A stretch of 64,000 nucleotides of DNA from Mesorhizobium mediterraneum (GCF_002284565.1 NZ_NPKI01000033.1:124001-188000), one strand, 5' to 3'. Positions 44,180 through 52,443 are shown, counted from the stretch's first letter. Notes: generated by a model not told the origin, from the sequence alone. Numbers and translations: made by a program.

Positions 44180-44926
44180 ATGAACGTCCACACGCAAACG
44201 GAGTTCCGCAACCATACGCTGATCGTCTCGGTGTCGTCGGATGACGGCCGGCCGGTGCTGGACAGGCGAGCCTATGAAAGCTTGGCCAAGACCTTCCATG
44301 AAGCCGCCGTCGACGATGATGTACGCGTCGTGGTGCTGCGCGGCCTCGCCGGCTGCTTCTGCCTCGGCGGCGACTTTTCCGAGTTCCTCGACGCCACCAA
44401 GCATCAACGATTGATCGCCGCCGTCACCGACATGTTCCGCACGCTGGCGACGTTTCCAAAACCGGTCCTTGCCTGTGTCGATGGCGGCGCTGTCGGCGTC
44501 GGCTGCACCATCCTGTTCCATTGCGACATGGTGATCGCATCTGATGAAAGCACGTTCCGGGTGCCGTTCGTCGATTTCGGCCTCGTGCCGGACGCGGCGA
44601 CCAGCATCCTGGCGCCGCAGAAACTCGGTTATGCCGGCGCTTTCCGCTTCTTCTGCCTGGGCGACACGCTCAGTGCCGAGGACGCCAGGATGCTTGGCCT
44701 GGTCACGGAGATCGTGGCGGGCGATGTCGAGGAAGCCGCACTTGGCAGAGCCAGGCAACTCGCCAAAAAGCCGGTCGCCGCGCTGCTGCAGACGCGCGAC
44801 CTGCTCAAGGGCGACACAGGCGCGCTCTGCGATCGCATCGACCAGGAGATTTCGCTGTTTCAGCAGGCTTTGCAGGACGATGCCACGCTGAAGCGACTGC
44901 AGCGGATTGCCCGGCTGGCGGCATGA
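44180..44926 (+). CDS. Enoyl-CoA hydratase/isomerase (crotonase) family protein linked to AHL synthesis
   Basis: A 248-residue crotonase-fold protein. The oxyanion-hole segments are present (RGLAGCFCLGGDFSEF near residue 55, and DGGAVGVGCTILFHCDM). A Glu/Asp catalytic region follows (PFVDFGLVPDAATS), in which an Asp replaces the usual Glu of PEV. The ATG at 44180 has TTGGAG six bases upstream; a GTG at 44162 overlapping the synthase stop is possible. By position it matches mqsC of Mesorhizobium, reported to affect the AHL produced (recalled, not verified). It may introduce or position a double bond in the acyl chain. Confidence 0.85.
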   Translation: MNVHTQTEFRNHTLIVSVSSDDGRPVLDRRAYESLAKTFHEAAVDDDVRVVVLRGLAGCFCLGGDFSEFLDATKHQRLIAAVTDMFRTLATFPKPVLACVDGGAVGVGCTILFHCDMVIASDESTFRVPFVDFGLVPDAATSILAPQKLGYAGAFRFFCLGDTLSAEDARMLGLVTEIVAGDVEEAALGRARQLAKKPVAALLQTRDLLKGDTGALCDRIDQEISLFQQALQDDATLKRLQRIARLAA

Positions 44927-44964
44927 GAAGTCACTCGGGAGAATGACAAGAATGTCCGGAATCG

Positions 44965-44989
44965 TGCCGCGCGTCTTTGGCGCGCGGCA
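44965..44989. terminator. Hairpin between convergent crotonase and ppk2 genes
   Basis: Perfect 9-bp stem TGCCGCGCG/CGCGCGGCA, 7-base loop, without T tract. It sits between two convergent stop codons. Confidence 0.45.
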
Positions 44990-44994
44990 GTGCT

Positions 44995-45900
44995 TCAGGC
45001 CCGTGTTCCCAGGAACGAAGGCCCTTCCCCGATGATTTTCTTGTCTTCCTTGCCGATGGTGTCGAGGTCGCGGCCCTCATAGGGAAGCGACAACAGGATA
45101 CGCCGGATGACGGCAAGTCGCGCGCGCCGCTTGTCGTTGGCCCGCACGATGATCCAGGGCGCGAATTCCTCGTGCGTGCGTGCGAACATGAGATCGCGCG
45201 CCTTGGTGTAGTCGTCCCATTTGGTGATGCCGGCAATGTCGATCGGCGAGAATTTCCAGCTCTTCAACGGACTCCAGCGGCGATCGTGAAACCGCTCGAG
45301 CTGTGTCTCCCGACCGATGTTCAGCCAGAATTTGAAAAAATGGATGCCCTCGTTGCAGATCATCCGTTCAAAATACGGCGTCTCGTCCAGGAATTTCTCA
45401 TGCTGCTCCGGCGTGCAGAAGCCCATGACCGGCTCGACGCCGGCGCGATTGTACCAGGAGCGGTCGAAAGTGACGAACTCGCCGGACGTCGGAAAGTGCG
45501 CGACATAGCGCTGGAAATACCACTGTCCGAGCTCGGTCGGGGTCGGCTTGGTCAGCGCCACATTGCGTGCGGTTCGAGGATTCAGGTACTGGCGCAGCGC
45601 AAAGATCGTGCCGCCCTTGCCGGCGGCGTCGCGTCCTTCGAACAGCGACATCACCCGCTTGCCGGTCGATTGCAGCCATGCCTGCGCCTTGACCAGCTCG
45701 ATCTGCAGCCGCTCGAGCGTCTCGTCGTACTCGTCGCTTTTCATTTTCTTGTCGTAGGGGTAGCCGCCGGCGGTCAGCTTATTGTCCTCGACCCAATTGG
45801 GAAGCTTGGGATCCTCGATGTCAAACTCGAGCTCCTTGCCGTCGATCCGTATCTTCAGCGGGCCTGCAACGGGCGCGGCATCTTCCTTGAGTATTTTCAT
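44995..45900 (-). CDS. ppk2: Polyphosphate kinase 2
   Basis: A 301-residue P-loop kinase that transfers phosphate between polyphosphate and nucleotides. Walker A GRDAAGKGG is at residues 89-97, Walker B is FDRSWYNRAGVE, and the lid region includes RRWSPLKSWKFSPID. The length and single kinase domain fit the class I PPK2 proteins. It is next to phoR and phoU on the opposite strand, which suggests a phosphate-storage link, although no shared operon exists. Confidence 0.93.
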   Translation of the reverse strand: MKILKEDAAPVAGPLKIRIDGKELEFDIEDPKLPNWVEDNKLTAGGYPYDKKMKSDEYDETLERLQIELVKAQAWLQSTGKRVMSLFEGRDAAGKGGTIFALRQYLNPRTARNVALTKPTPTELGQWYFQRYVAHFPTSGEFVTFDRSWYNRAGVEPVMGFCTPEQHEKFLDETPYFERMICNEGIHFFKFWLNIGRETQLERFHDRRWSPLKSWKFSPIDIAGITKWDDYTKARDLMFARTHEEFAPWIIVRANDKRRARLAVIRRILLSLPYEGRDLDTIGKEDKKIIGEGPSFLGTRA

Positions 45901-45957
45901 CGAGACGAACCTTTCCAGCTTCCGGACTCATGCTATTGGGAGCCTAACTGCATCGGC

Positions 45958-45981
45958 CCGAAAATCGGAATCGATTTTCGG
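45958..45981. repeat. Extragenic palindrome of the rhizobial REP type
   Basis: Perfect arms CCGAAAATCG/CGATTTTCGG around GAAT, in the divergent gap between ppk2 and phoR. Such AAAATCG palindromes are common, as far as I recall, in Mesorhizobium intergenic regions. It may form a cruciform or a hairpin in the phoR leader. Confidence 0.65.
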
Positions 45982-46063
45982 AAAGAACGAGGCAGCAGAT
46001 TAAAAGTGGCAGAGCGTCCTTTGTGCATCCAATTGGACGCACGGCGCGCGTGAATGGCTGACA

Positions 46064-47326
46064 ATGGCTGACATCGGCACAGAACAGCGAAGCAAGGCGC
46101 AAGCCGTCGCCAGTCGGTTGTGGAACAGCCGCTGGCTGCTGGCGGCCGGCATCGTCGCGGTCCTGACGGTCTATGTTTTCGCGGCCGGCTATGTGGTGCT
46201 GCTGGCATGTGCGGTGCTGCTGCTTGCCGCCGCGATGCTGCCGGCCGGCGTTGCGCGCCAGTCCGCCGGGGATGCCGCGGCGATCGAGGCGAGCGGACTG
46301 CAACACCTGTCGGGGGAATATCTGGCGGCGGCCGTTGCCGATCCGCTGATCATCTTCGATCGCACCGCCACGATCGTCCATGCCAACGCCGCCGCCTTCG
46401 CCGCCTTCGGCGGCATCGCACCGGGCATGTCGCTGTCGCTGAAATTCCGTGCGCCCGAGATGCAGGCCTTGCTGGACAGTATTTTGTCTGGGGCCGCCGC
46501 TTCGGATGTCGTCGACTATACCGAAAAGCTGCCGGTCGAACGGGCTTATCGGGTGAGTGCGTCTTCAGTCGGCCACGGCACCGACCTCTATGTGCTGGTT
46601 TTCAAGGACCAGAGCGAGGCGCGCCGGATCGACCGGATGCGCGCCGACTTCATCGCCAATGCCAGCCACGAACTGCGCACCCCGCTCGCCTCGATCTCCG
46701 GCTTCATCGAGACGCTGCGTGGCCCGGCCCGCAACGACCCGGCGGCGCGCGAGCAGTTCCTGCAGATCATGCAGAACCAGACCGGCCGCATGGCGCGCCT
46801 GATCGATGACCTGTTGTCGCTGTCGCGGCTGGAGATGAAACCCTATCTAAAGCCGGGAACCGAGGTCGATCTCCGCCAGACGCTCGACAGCGTCATCGAT
46901 TCGCTCGGGCCGCTTGCCAGGGAAAACGGCGTTGCCATTGAGCGGGATTTCGAGAAAGGACCGCTCGATGTGCCCGGGGATCGCGACGAACTTTTCCAGG
47001 TCTTCGAAAATCTGCTGGAAAACGCCTGCAAATACGGACAATCGGGTGGACGTGTCGTGGTGACGATTGCTCACAGCGATGACGGTCCCGAACCGGGCAT
47101 CGACGTCACCATCCGGGACTTCGGTCCCGGCATTCCCGAGGAGCACATCCCGCGCATCACCGAGCGCTTCTACCGCGTCGATGTCGAAAACAGCCGGACC
47201 CAGAAAGGCACCGGCCTTGGCCTCTCGATCGTCAAACATATCCTGACGCGCCACAACGCCAGACTCTCGATCAAGTCCGAGGTCGGCAAGGGCGCAGCCT
47301 TCTCGGTTCATTTGCCGGCGCATTAG
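46064..47326 (+). CDS. phoR: Phosphate-regulon sensor histidine kinase PhoR
   Basis: A 420-residue membrane kinase. Two N-terminal helices lie at about residues 23-65, then a PAS domain (about 85-185), and the phospho-accepting H202 in ASHELRTPLASISGF. The ATPase domain has N box NLLENACKYG, G1 FGPGIPEE and G2 GTGLGLSIVKH. It lacks a large periplasmic loop, as usual for PhoR. It is followed by phoU after 98 bases; the pst transporter genes and phoB are not here. The start lies in a duplicated decamer (see findings). Confidence 0.9.
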   Translation: MADIGTEQRSKAQAVASRLWNSRWLLAAGIVAVLTVYVFAAGYVVLLACAVLLLAAAMLPAGVARQSAGDAAAIEASGLQHLSGEYLAAAVADPLIIFDRTATIVHANAAAFAAFGGIAPGMSLSLKFRAPEMQALLDSILSGAAASDVVDYTEKLPVERAYRVSASSVGHGTDLYVLVFKDQSEARRIDRMRADFIANASHELRTPLASISGFIETLRGPARNDPAAREQFLQIMQNQTGRMARLIDDLLSLSRLEMKPYLKPGTEVDLRQTLDSVIDSLGPLARENGVAIERDFEKGPLDVPGDRDELFQVFENLLENACKYGQSGGRVVVTIAHSDDGPEPGIDVTIRDFGPGIPEEHIPRITERFYRVDVENSRTQKGTGLGLSIVKHILTRHNARLSIKSEVGKGAAFSVHLPAH

Positions 47327-47361
47327 CGCCGCACTACGTATTAAAGGGTTTTTTCTTTTTT

Positions 47362-47379
47362 CTGTCATCCGGCTAGCGT
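47362..47379 (+). promoter_or_regulatory. Candidate Pho box before phoU
   Basis: CTGTCAT, four bases, CTAGCGT: the first half-site is perfect and the second matches four of seven positions of the CTGTCAT-N4-CTGTCAT consensus. It lies 46 bases before the phoU start. Confidence 0.4.
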
Positions 47380-47424
47380 ATCAGCGGGGATTCGAGGAAA
47401 CGACTCACTCTGGAAGGCATTTCC

Positions 47425-48150
47425 ATGCAGTCCGTGCACATCGTCAGCGCCTATGACGAGGAGCTGAAATATCTGTCGAAGCGCATCGCCGCGATGGGCG
47501 GGCATGCCGAACGCATGGTCGAACAAGCGATCGCGGCCCTGGTCAACGCCGACCCCGGCCTTGCCCAGAAGGTCATCCGTGATGATCTCGTTCTGGACGA
47601 AGGGCAGCGCGAGATCGACGACAAGGCGATCGTCATCATTGCCAAGCGCCAGCCGATGGCGACGGATTTGCGCGAGATCGTCGGCGCGATCCGCATCTCG
47701 GCGGATCTCGAACGGGTCGGCGACCTCGGCAAGAATGTCGCCAAGCGCGTGGTTGCCGTCACAGAAGGACGCCAGCCGACCAGCCTGTTCCGCGGCATCG
47801 AGGCCTTGGCCGACCTAGCGTTGACGCAGCTCAAGGAAGTGCTCGACGTCTACGCGTCGCGCTCGGTGGAAAAGATCGTCTTCGTGCGTGATCGCGACGA
47901 TCAGATCGACGCCGTGTACACCTCGCTGTTTCGCGAATTGCTGACCTACATGATGGAAGATCCGCGCAACATCACGCCTTGCACGCACCTGCTGTTTTGC
48001 GCCAAGAACATCGAGCGGATCGGCGACCACGCCACCAATATCGCCGAGACGATCTACTACATCGTCACCGGCGATCAGATGCCGGCCGAGCGGCCGAAGG
48101 GCGACAAGACAGACAAGATTGTTCTCCCGGGAGCGCTACCCGCGAAATGA
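47425..48150 (+). CDS. phoU: Phosphate signalling protein PhoU
   Basis: A 241-residue protein with two three-helix PhoU domains. Each has the metal-binding pattern E/DxxxD (RISADLERVGDLGKNVAKR in repeat one; NIERIGDHATNIAE in repeat two). It links the Pst transporter to PhoR and represses the Pho regulon when phosphate is ample. Standard length. A ribosome-binding site (GGAAGG) precedes the ATG. It lies between phoR and corA. Confidence 0.95.
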   Translation: MQSVHIVSAYDEELKYLSKRIAAMGGHAERMVEQAIAALVNADPGLAQKVIRDDLVLDEGQREIDDKAIVIIAKRQPMATDLREIVGAIRISADLERVGDLGKNVAKRVVAVTEGRQPTSLFRGIEALADLALTQLKEVLDVYASRSVEKIVFVRDRDDQIDAVYTSLFRELLTYMMEDPRNITPCTHLLFCAKNIERIGDHATNIAETIYYIVTGDQMPAERPKGDKTDKIVLPGALPAK

Positions 48151-48283
48151 ACGGCCAAAGCGAGAATATCCCGTCTGAACTCATCTCGCTCGGCCTCTCG
48201 AACGCTTTATGAAACTGCGCTAAACTATCCGGACGTTAAGCTTCTCAGTTCCCTAGTGAAGGCCATGCTTTCAGGAGGCTGCG

Positions 48284-49291
48284 ATGGAATATGTTCGGGA
48301 GTTCATGCCTGCGCCGCCGACGTCCAGCATTATCGCTTCCGGCGTCTACACGGCCGGCCGGCGTATCGCCGACATTCCGATCGAGGAAGCTGGCGAATGG
48401 GCAAAGAAGCCAGGCCATGTCGTCTGGATCGGCCTGCTGGAGCCCGACCGCAACCTGTTGCTTCGCGTCCAGGCGCAATTCCATCTGCATGATCTGGCGA
48501 TCGAGGACGCGGAGCATCCGCATCAGCGGCCCAAGATCGAGCAATATGGCGACGCCTTGTTCATCGTCGCCCGCACGGCTCAATTGATCGACGGTCGTGT
48601 CACCTTCGGCGAAACCCATCTGTTCGTCGGTGCCGGCTACATCGTCAGCGTCAGGCACGGTCCATCAACCTCTTATGCCGCCGTTCGTCAGCACTGGGAA
48701 AGCTGCCCGCATTCGCTGGCCAAGGGCGAGGATTTCGTCCTCTATGCCATTCTCGATTTCATCGTCGATAACTACATGCCGGTGCTCGAGCAGATCGAGG
48801 ATGAGGTCGAGGCGATCGAGGACAAGGTTCTGCTGAAACCTATGGCCGGCTCCGACATAGAACGGCTTTACATGCTGCGCCGCGACCTGTTGCGCCTGCG
48901 CAATGCGGCACTGCCGCTGGTGGAAGTCTGCCGCCGGCTGACCAGCGCCGACCTGCCGCAGATCCATGCGGCCATGCACCCGCTGTTCCGCGACGTCACG
49001 GACCACATCCGCACCGTCCAGGAGAAGATCGACAGCTTGCGGGAGGTTCTCGCCTTTGCCTTCGAGGCGAGCCTTCTAGTTGGTCAGAGCCAGGAAACGG
49101 CGATCACCAAGAAGCTTGCCTCATGGGCTGCCATCCTGGCGGTGCCGACGGCGCTCGCCGGCATCTACGGCATGAATTTCAACGACATGCCGGAACTGAG
49201 GATGGAATATGGCTATCCGATCGTGCTGGGAGCGATTGTTTTGGTCTGCTCGGTTCTCTACTGGCGCTTCCGCAAGAGCGGCTGGCTGTGA
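48284..49291 (+). CDS. corA: CorA-family magnesium/cobalt transporter
   Basis: A 335-residue channel subunit. The large cytoplasmic N-terminal domain (1-265) with long helices ends at two membrane helices, and the signature GMN is at residues 296-298 (YGMNFNDMPEL). Functional CorA is a pentamer. An AGGAGG site precedes the ATG. The neighbour gene phoU is on the same strand after a 133-base gap; a shared transcript is not evident. It converges on gcrA, with a repeat hairpin in between. Confidence 0.93.
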   Translation: MEYVREFMPAPPTSSIIASGVYTAGRRIADIPIEEAGEWAKKPGHVVWIGLLEPDRNLLLRVQAQFHLHDLAIEDAEHPHQRPKIEQYGDALFIVARTAQLIDGRVTFGETHLFVGAGYIVSVRHGPSTSYAAVRQHWESCPHSLAKGEDFVLYAILDFIVDNYMPVLEQIEDEVEAIEDKVLLKPMAGSDIERLYMLRRDLLRLRNAALPLVEVCRRLTSADLPQIHAAMHPLFRDVTDHIRTVQEKIDSLREVLAFAFEASLLVGQSQETAITKKLASWAAILAVPTALAGIYGMNFNDMPELRMEYGYPIVLGAIVLVCSVLYWRFRKSGWL

Positions 49292-49295
49292 AAGA

Positions 49296-49391
49296 GAGCG
49301 AATAGGAAATAGCGAGTAGCGAATAGGTGAAAATGAAGCTGCTTCCTCGCGGAGGCTCAATCCGTCTCTATTCGCTATTCGCTATTCGCTC
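49296..49391. repeat. Inverted repeat built from a 7-base unit (AGCGAAT) between corA and gcrA
   Basis: The left arm (49296-49326) contains GAGCGAATAG and AGCGAGTAGCGAATAG. The right arm (49368-49391) is CTATTCGC repeated as ATTCGCT, giving three units. The arms can pair over about 20 bases with a 41-base loop. It sits between two convergent stop codons, so it may end both transcripts. The right arm starts at the gcrA stop. Confidence 0.75.
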
Positions 49392-49908
49392 AGCGACTGC
49401 GGCGCCGCTCCGAGGCCGGCTGGAACGCTATGCGGGAGTGATACTTGCAATAGGGTCCGGTTTCGGCCGCGTCGTTGCCGCAGAAATGGAATTCTTCCGA
49501 AAGCGGATCGCCATTCGGCCATTTGCATGTCCGCTCGGTCAACTCGACGAGTTGCAGATGCCGCGAGATCGGCACAACGACGTTCTCGACCGGACGGACG
49601 TAATGACGCGTCATCGGTACGGCGTCGAATTGCGCCTGCAGCGCGGTCGCGCCGATCGACGTGGTGATATGCCGCGCTGTGCTTGCCGCCCGCGACACCG
49701 ATTTCTGGACGGTTGATCCCTGCACGCTCTTCTTCTGGCGTGCCGGCGTGGCGGTCGAGCGTCCGCGGCCCGACAGTTTCAGCCGATGCACCTTGCCGAT
49801 GACAGCATTGCGGCTGACACCCCCGAGCTGTGCGGCGATCTGGCTGGCGCTCAGTCCCTCCGACCACAATTTTCTAAGAAGTTCGACCCGCTCGTCAGTC
49901 CAATTCAT
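49390..49908 (-). CDS. gcrA: GcrA family cell-cycle regulator
   Basis: A 172-residue regulator. The N-terminal DNA-binding helix-turn-helix (residues 1-50; MNWTDERVELLRKLW, QIAAQLGGVSRNAVIGKVHR) is the GcrA hallmark. The middle is variable and basic, and the C-terminal half carries a conserved Cys-containing segment (CKWPNGDPLSEEFHFCGND). GcrA works with CcrM methylation at GANTC sites and the sigma-70 RNA polymerase to drive cell-cycle genes in alphaproteobacteria. It converges on corA. Confidence 0.95.
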   Translation of the reverse strand: MNWTDERVELLRKLWSEGLSASQIAAQLGGVSRNAVIGKVHRLKLSGRGRSTATPARQKKSVQGSTVQKSVSRAASTARHITTSIGATALQAQFDAVPMTRHYVRPVENVVVPISRHLQLVELTERTCKWPNGDPLSEEFHFCGNDAAETGPYCKYHSRIAFQPASERRRSR

Positions 49909-50176
49909 GAGACCGCGCTCCTGCTGAAATGTGCGGCGATCGGAATCCTTCCACGATCCGGCTTTCGCCGGGCAGACACCACATATATCGGGTGATTAGG
50001 TCCGCCGCACGAAATCTAGTTATTTCTCGACTACAATTACCTTATGCGCTGACTCGGTGACAAGAGTCCGAGGGCCAACACGAATCGGTTTTTTCGGTTT
50101 TCCCCAACTTGCCCGGTCGCTTATGAGCCGGCGCCTCGCTGGAGGGCTTGCCGCGCGTCATTGCGCGACGTTTTCG

Positions 50177-50205
50177 TTGACTTCATGGCCGAAAAACACG
50201 ATAAG
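50177..50205 (+). promoter_or_regulatory. Candidate promoter for the arg operon
   Basis: TTGACT (50177-50182), 17-base spacer, GATAAG (50200-50205). Transcription from here would begin inside the hairpin at 50203-50236. The gap 49909-50263 otherwise holds the divergent gcrA promoter region and no coding sequence that I recognise. Confidence 0.4.
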
Positions 50206-50236
50206 CCGCAAAGGCCGCCGCTTTGGCGGCTTTTTT
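50203..50236 (+). terminator. Terminator-like hairpin in the argD leader
   Basis: GCCGCC/GGCGGC stem (50214-50219 with 50225-50230), extendable to AAGCCGCAAAG/CTTTGGCGGCTT with one bulge, then six T residues (50231-50236). It ends 27 bases before the argD ATG. It could be an attenuator for an upstream-started transcript, the end of a short leader RNA, or a 5' stabilising hairpin. Confidence 0.6.
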
Positions 50237-50263
50237 GATTTTCCGGTACCGGAGACGCATATA

Positions 50264-51463
50264 ATGAGCGGTTCGGCGCTTTTCGAGACCTTTACCCGCG
50301 CACCCCTGGCCTTCGACCATGGGGAAGGCACCTGGCTGGTCACCGACAAGGGCGAGCGATATCTCGATTTTGGCGGCGGCGTCGCCGTGAATTCGCTTGG
50401 CCACAGCCATCCGCGTCTGGTCTCGGCACTCACCGAGCAGGCGGCCAAGGTCTGGCATGTCTCCAACCTTTACGAGATTCCGGGGCAGAGCCGTCTGGGC
50501 GAGCGGTTGGCCGACGCCACCTTCGCCGACAAGGTGTTCTTCACCAATTCCGGCGCCGAGGCGCTGGAATGCGCCATCAAGACGGCGCGGCGCTACCACT
50601 TCGTCAAGGGCCATCCCGAGCGCTTTCGCATCATCACCTTCGAAGGCGCCTTTCATGGCCGCACGCTGGCGACCATCGCCGCCGGCGGCCAGTATAAATA
50701 CCTGGAAGGCTTCGGGCCCAAGGTCGAAGGCTTCGATCAGGTCGGCTTCGACGACATCGACGCCGCCGAAAAGGCGATCACTTCAGAGACCGCCGCAATA
50801 CTGATCGAGCCAGTGCAGGGCGAGGGTGGCATCCGCCCGGTGCCGACGCAGTCGCTGAAGCGGTTGAGGCAGCTCTGCGAACAACATGGCCTGCTCCTGA
50901 TCTTCGACGAGGTCCAGTGCGGCATCGGCCGCACCGGAAAACTGTTCGCGCATGAATGGGCTGGCGTCACCCCAGACATCATGGCGGTCGCCAAGGGCAT
51001 CGGCGGCGGCTTCCCTATGGGCGCCTGCCTCGCCACCGACGAGGCGGCCGTCGGCATGACCGCTGGCGTGCACGGCACCACTTTCGGCGGCAACCCGCTG
51101 GCGATGGCGGTCGGCAACGCCGTGCTCGACGTGGTGCTGGAAGACGGCTTCCTGGAGGATGTCCAGCGCAAGGCGTTGCTGCTGAAGCAGGGGCTGGCGA
51201 GTGTCGCCGACGAATTTCCTGATATCATCGAAGACATCAGAGGCACCGGCCTGATGCTCGGCTTGAAATGCGCCGCACCCAACACCAAGGTGAACATGGC
51301 GTTGCGCGACCAGCATCTGCTGGCGGTTCCGGCCGGCGACAACGTCCTTCGCCTGCTGCCGCCGCTCACCGTCACCGATGCCGAGATCCACGAGGCGCTC
51401 GACCGCATCCGCGCCGGCGCCCGGGGCCTGGCCGACGCCATCGCCGCGGCTGCCGCGAAGTAA
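50264..51463 (+). CDS. argD: Acetylornithine aminotransferase ArgD
   Basis: A 399-residue class III PLP aminotransferase of arginine synthesis (N-acetylglutamate semialdehyde to N-acetylornithine). NSGAEALECAIK binds the cofactor phosphate, IFDEVQCGIGRTGK has the Asp that pairs with the pyridine ring, and K244 in AVAKGIGGGFPMGA is the Schiff-base Lys. The ATG at 50264 (MSGSALFETF) was preferred over upstream in-frame starts, which would read through the hairpin. argF follows after 17 bases, forming an argDF operon. Confidence 0.94.
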   Translation: MSGSALFETFTRAPLAFDHGEGTWLVTDKGERYLDFGGGVAVNSLGHSHPRLVSALTEQAAKVWHVSNLYEIPGQSRLGERLADATFADKVFFTNSGAEALECAIKTARRYHFVKGHPERFRIITFEGAFHGRTLATIAAGGQYKYLEGFGPKVEGFDQVGFDDIDAAEKAITSETAAILIEPVQGEGGIRPVPTQSLKRLRQLCEQHGLLLIFDEVQCGIGRTGKLFAHEWAGVTPDIMAVAKGIGGGFPMGACLATDEAAVGMTAGVHGTTFGGNPLAMAVGNAVLDVVLEDGFLEDVQRKALLLKQGLASVADEFPDIIEDIRGTGLMLGLKCAAPNTKVNMALRDQHLLAVPAGDNVLRLLPPLTVTDAEIHEALDRIRAGARGLADAIAAAAAK

Positions 51464-51480
51464 CAGTCGAAAGACCCCAA

Positions 51481-52392
51481 ATGAGCCTTCGCCATTTCAC
51501 CGATCTTTCCGCCGTTTCTGAGGGCGATCTGCGCTTCATGCTGGACGATGCCGTCGTGCGAAAGGCAAGGCTCAAGGCCGGCGAGCGGACGAAACCGCTC
51601 GAAGGCAAGGTGCTGGCGATGATCTTCGACAAGCCGTCGACGCGCACGCGCGTGTCCTTCGACGTCGGCATGCGCCAGCTCGGCGGCGAGACCATCATGC
51701 TGACCGGCACCGAGATGCAGCTCGGCCGCTCCGAAACCATCGCCGACACGGCCAAGGTGCTGTCGCGCTATGTCGATGCGATCATGATCCGCACCACATC
51801 GCATGACCGGCTGCTGGAGCTGACCGAGAACGCCACCGTTCCCGTCATCAACGGGCTGACCGACGATACCCATCCCTGCCAGCTGATGGCCGACATCATG
51901 ACCTTCGAGGAACATCGCGGTCCGGTCGCCGGCAAGACCATCGCGTGGACCGGAGACGGCAACAACGTGCTGCATTCGCTTCTGGAAGCCTCGGCGCGGT
52001 TCCGCTTCAACCTCAACGTTGCCGTGCCGGAAGGCAGCGAGCCGGCGCAGAAGCATGTCGACTGGTCGACGGCGCATGGCGGCAAGTTGAATTTCACCCG
52101 CTCGCCCGAGGAGGCGGTCCACGAGGCCGACTGCGTTGTCACCGACTGCTGGGTGTCGATGGGCCAGGAGCACCGTGCCCGCGGCCACAATGTCTTCTCA
52201 CCCTATCAGGTCAACGCGGCGCTGATGGCGAAGGCAAAGCCCGACGCATTGTTCATGCACTGCCTGCCGGCGCATCGCGGCGAGGAGGTCACCGACGAGG
52301 TCATCGACGGGCCGCATTCGGTGGTGTTCGACGAGGCCGAGAACCGGCTCCACGCCCAGAAGGCGGTTCTGGCCTGGTGCCTCGGCGCTTGA
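51481..52392 (+). CDS. argF: Ornithine carbamoyltransferase ArgF
   Basis: A 303-residue anabolic enzyme that makes citrulline from ornithine and carbamoyl phosphate. The carbamoyl-phosphate motif STRTR is at residues 53-57, HPCQ follows in THPCQLMADI, and the catalytic Cys motif HCLP is at 260-263. Length and order match anabolic OTCases. Second gene of the argDF unit. Its TGA begins a string of in-frame tandem repeats that repeat the stop (see 52389-52443). Confidence 0.95.
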   Translation: MSLRHFTDLSAVSEGDLRFMLDDAVVRKARLKAGERTKPLEGKVLAMIFDKPSTRTRVSFDVGMRQLGGETIMLTGTEMQLGRSETIADTAKVLSRYVDAIMIRTTSHDRLLELTENATVPVINGLTDDTHPCQLMADIMTFEEHRGPVAGKTIAWTGDGNNVLHSLLEASARFRFNLNVAVPEGSEPAQKHVDWSTAHGGKLNFTRSPEEAVHEADCVVTDCWVSMGQEHRARGHNVFSPYQVNAALMAKAKPDALFMHCLPAHRGEEVTDEVIDGPHSVVFDEAENRLHAQKAVLAWCLGA

Positions 52393-52443
52393 TCCGGGCC
52401 ACCTTGATCCGGGCCACCTTGATCCGGCCCACCTTGATCCGGC
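52389..52443 (+). repeat. Tandem 15-base repeats at the argF stop codon
   Basis: Unit TTGATCCGGGCCACC at 52389-52403, 52404-52418 and (one change) 52419-52433, then a partial fourth copy. Because 15 is divisible by three, each copy reiterates the TGA in the argF frame, giving four stops in a row separated by Ser-Gly-Pro-Pro. Confidence 0.88.
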
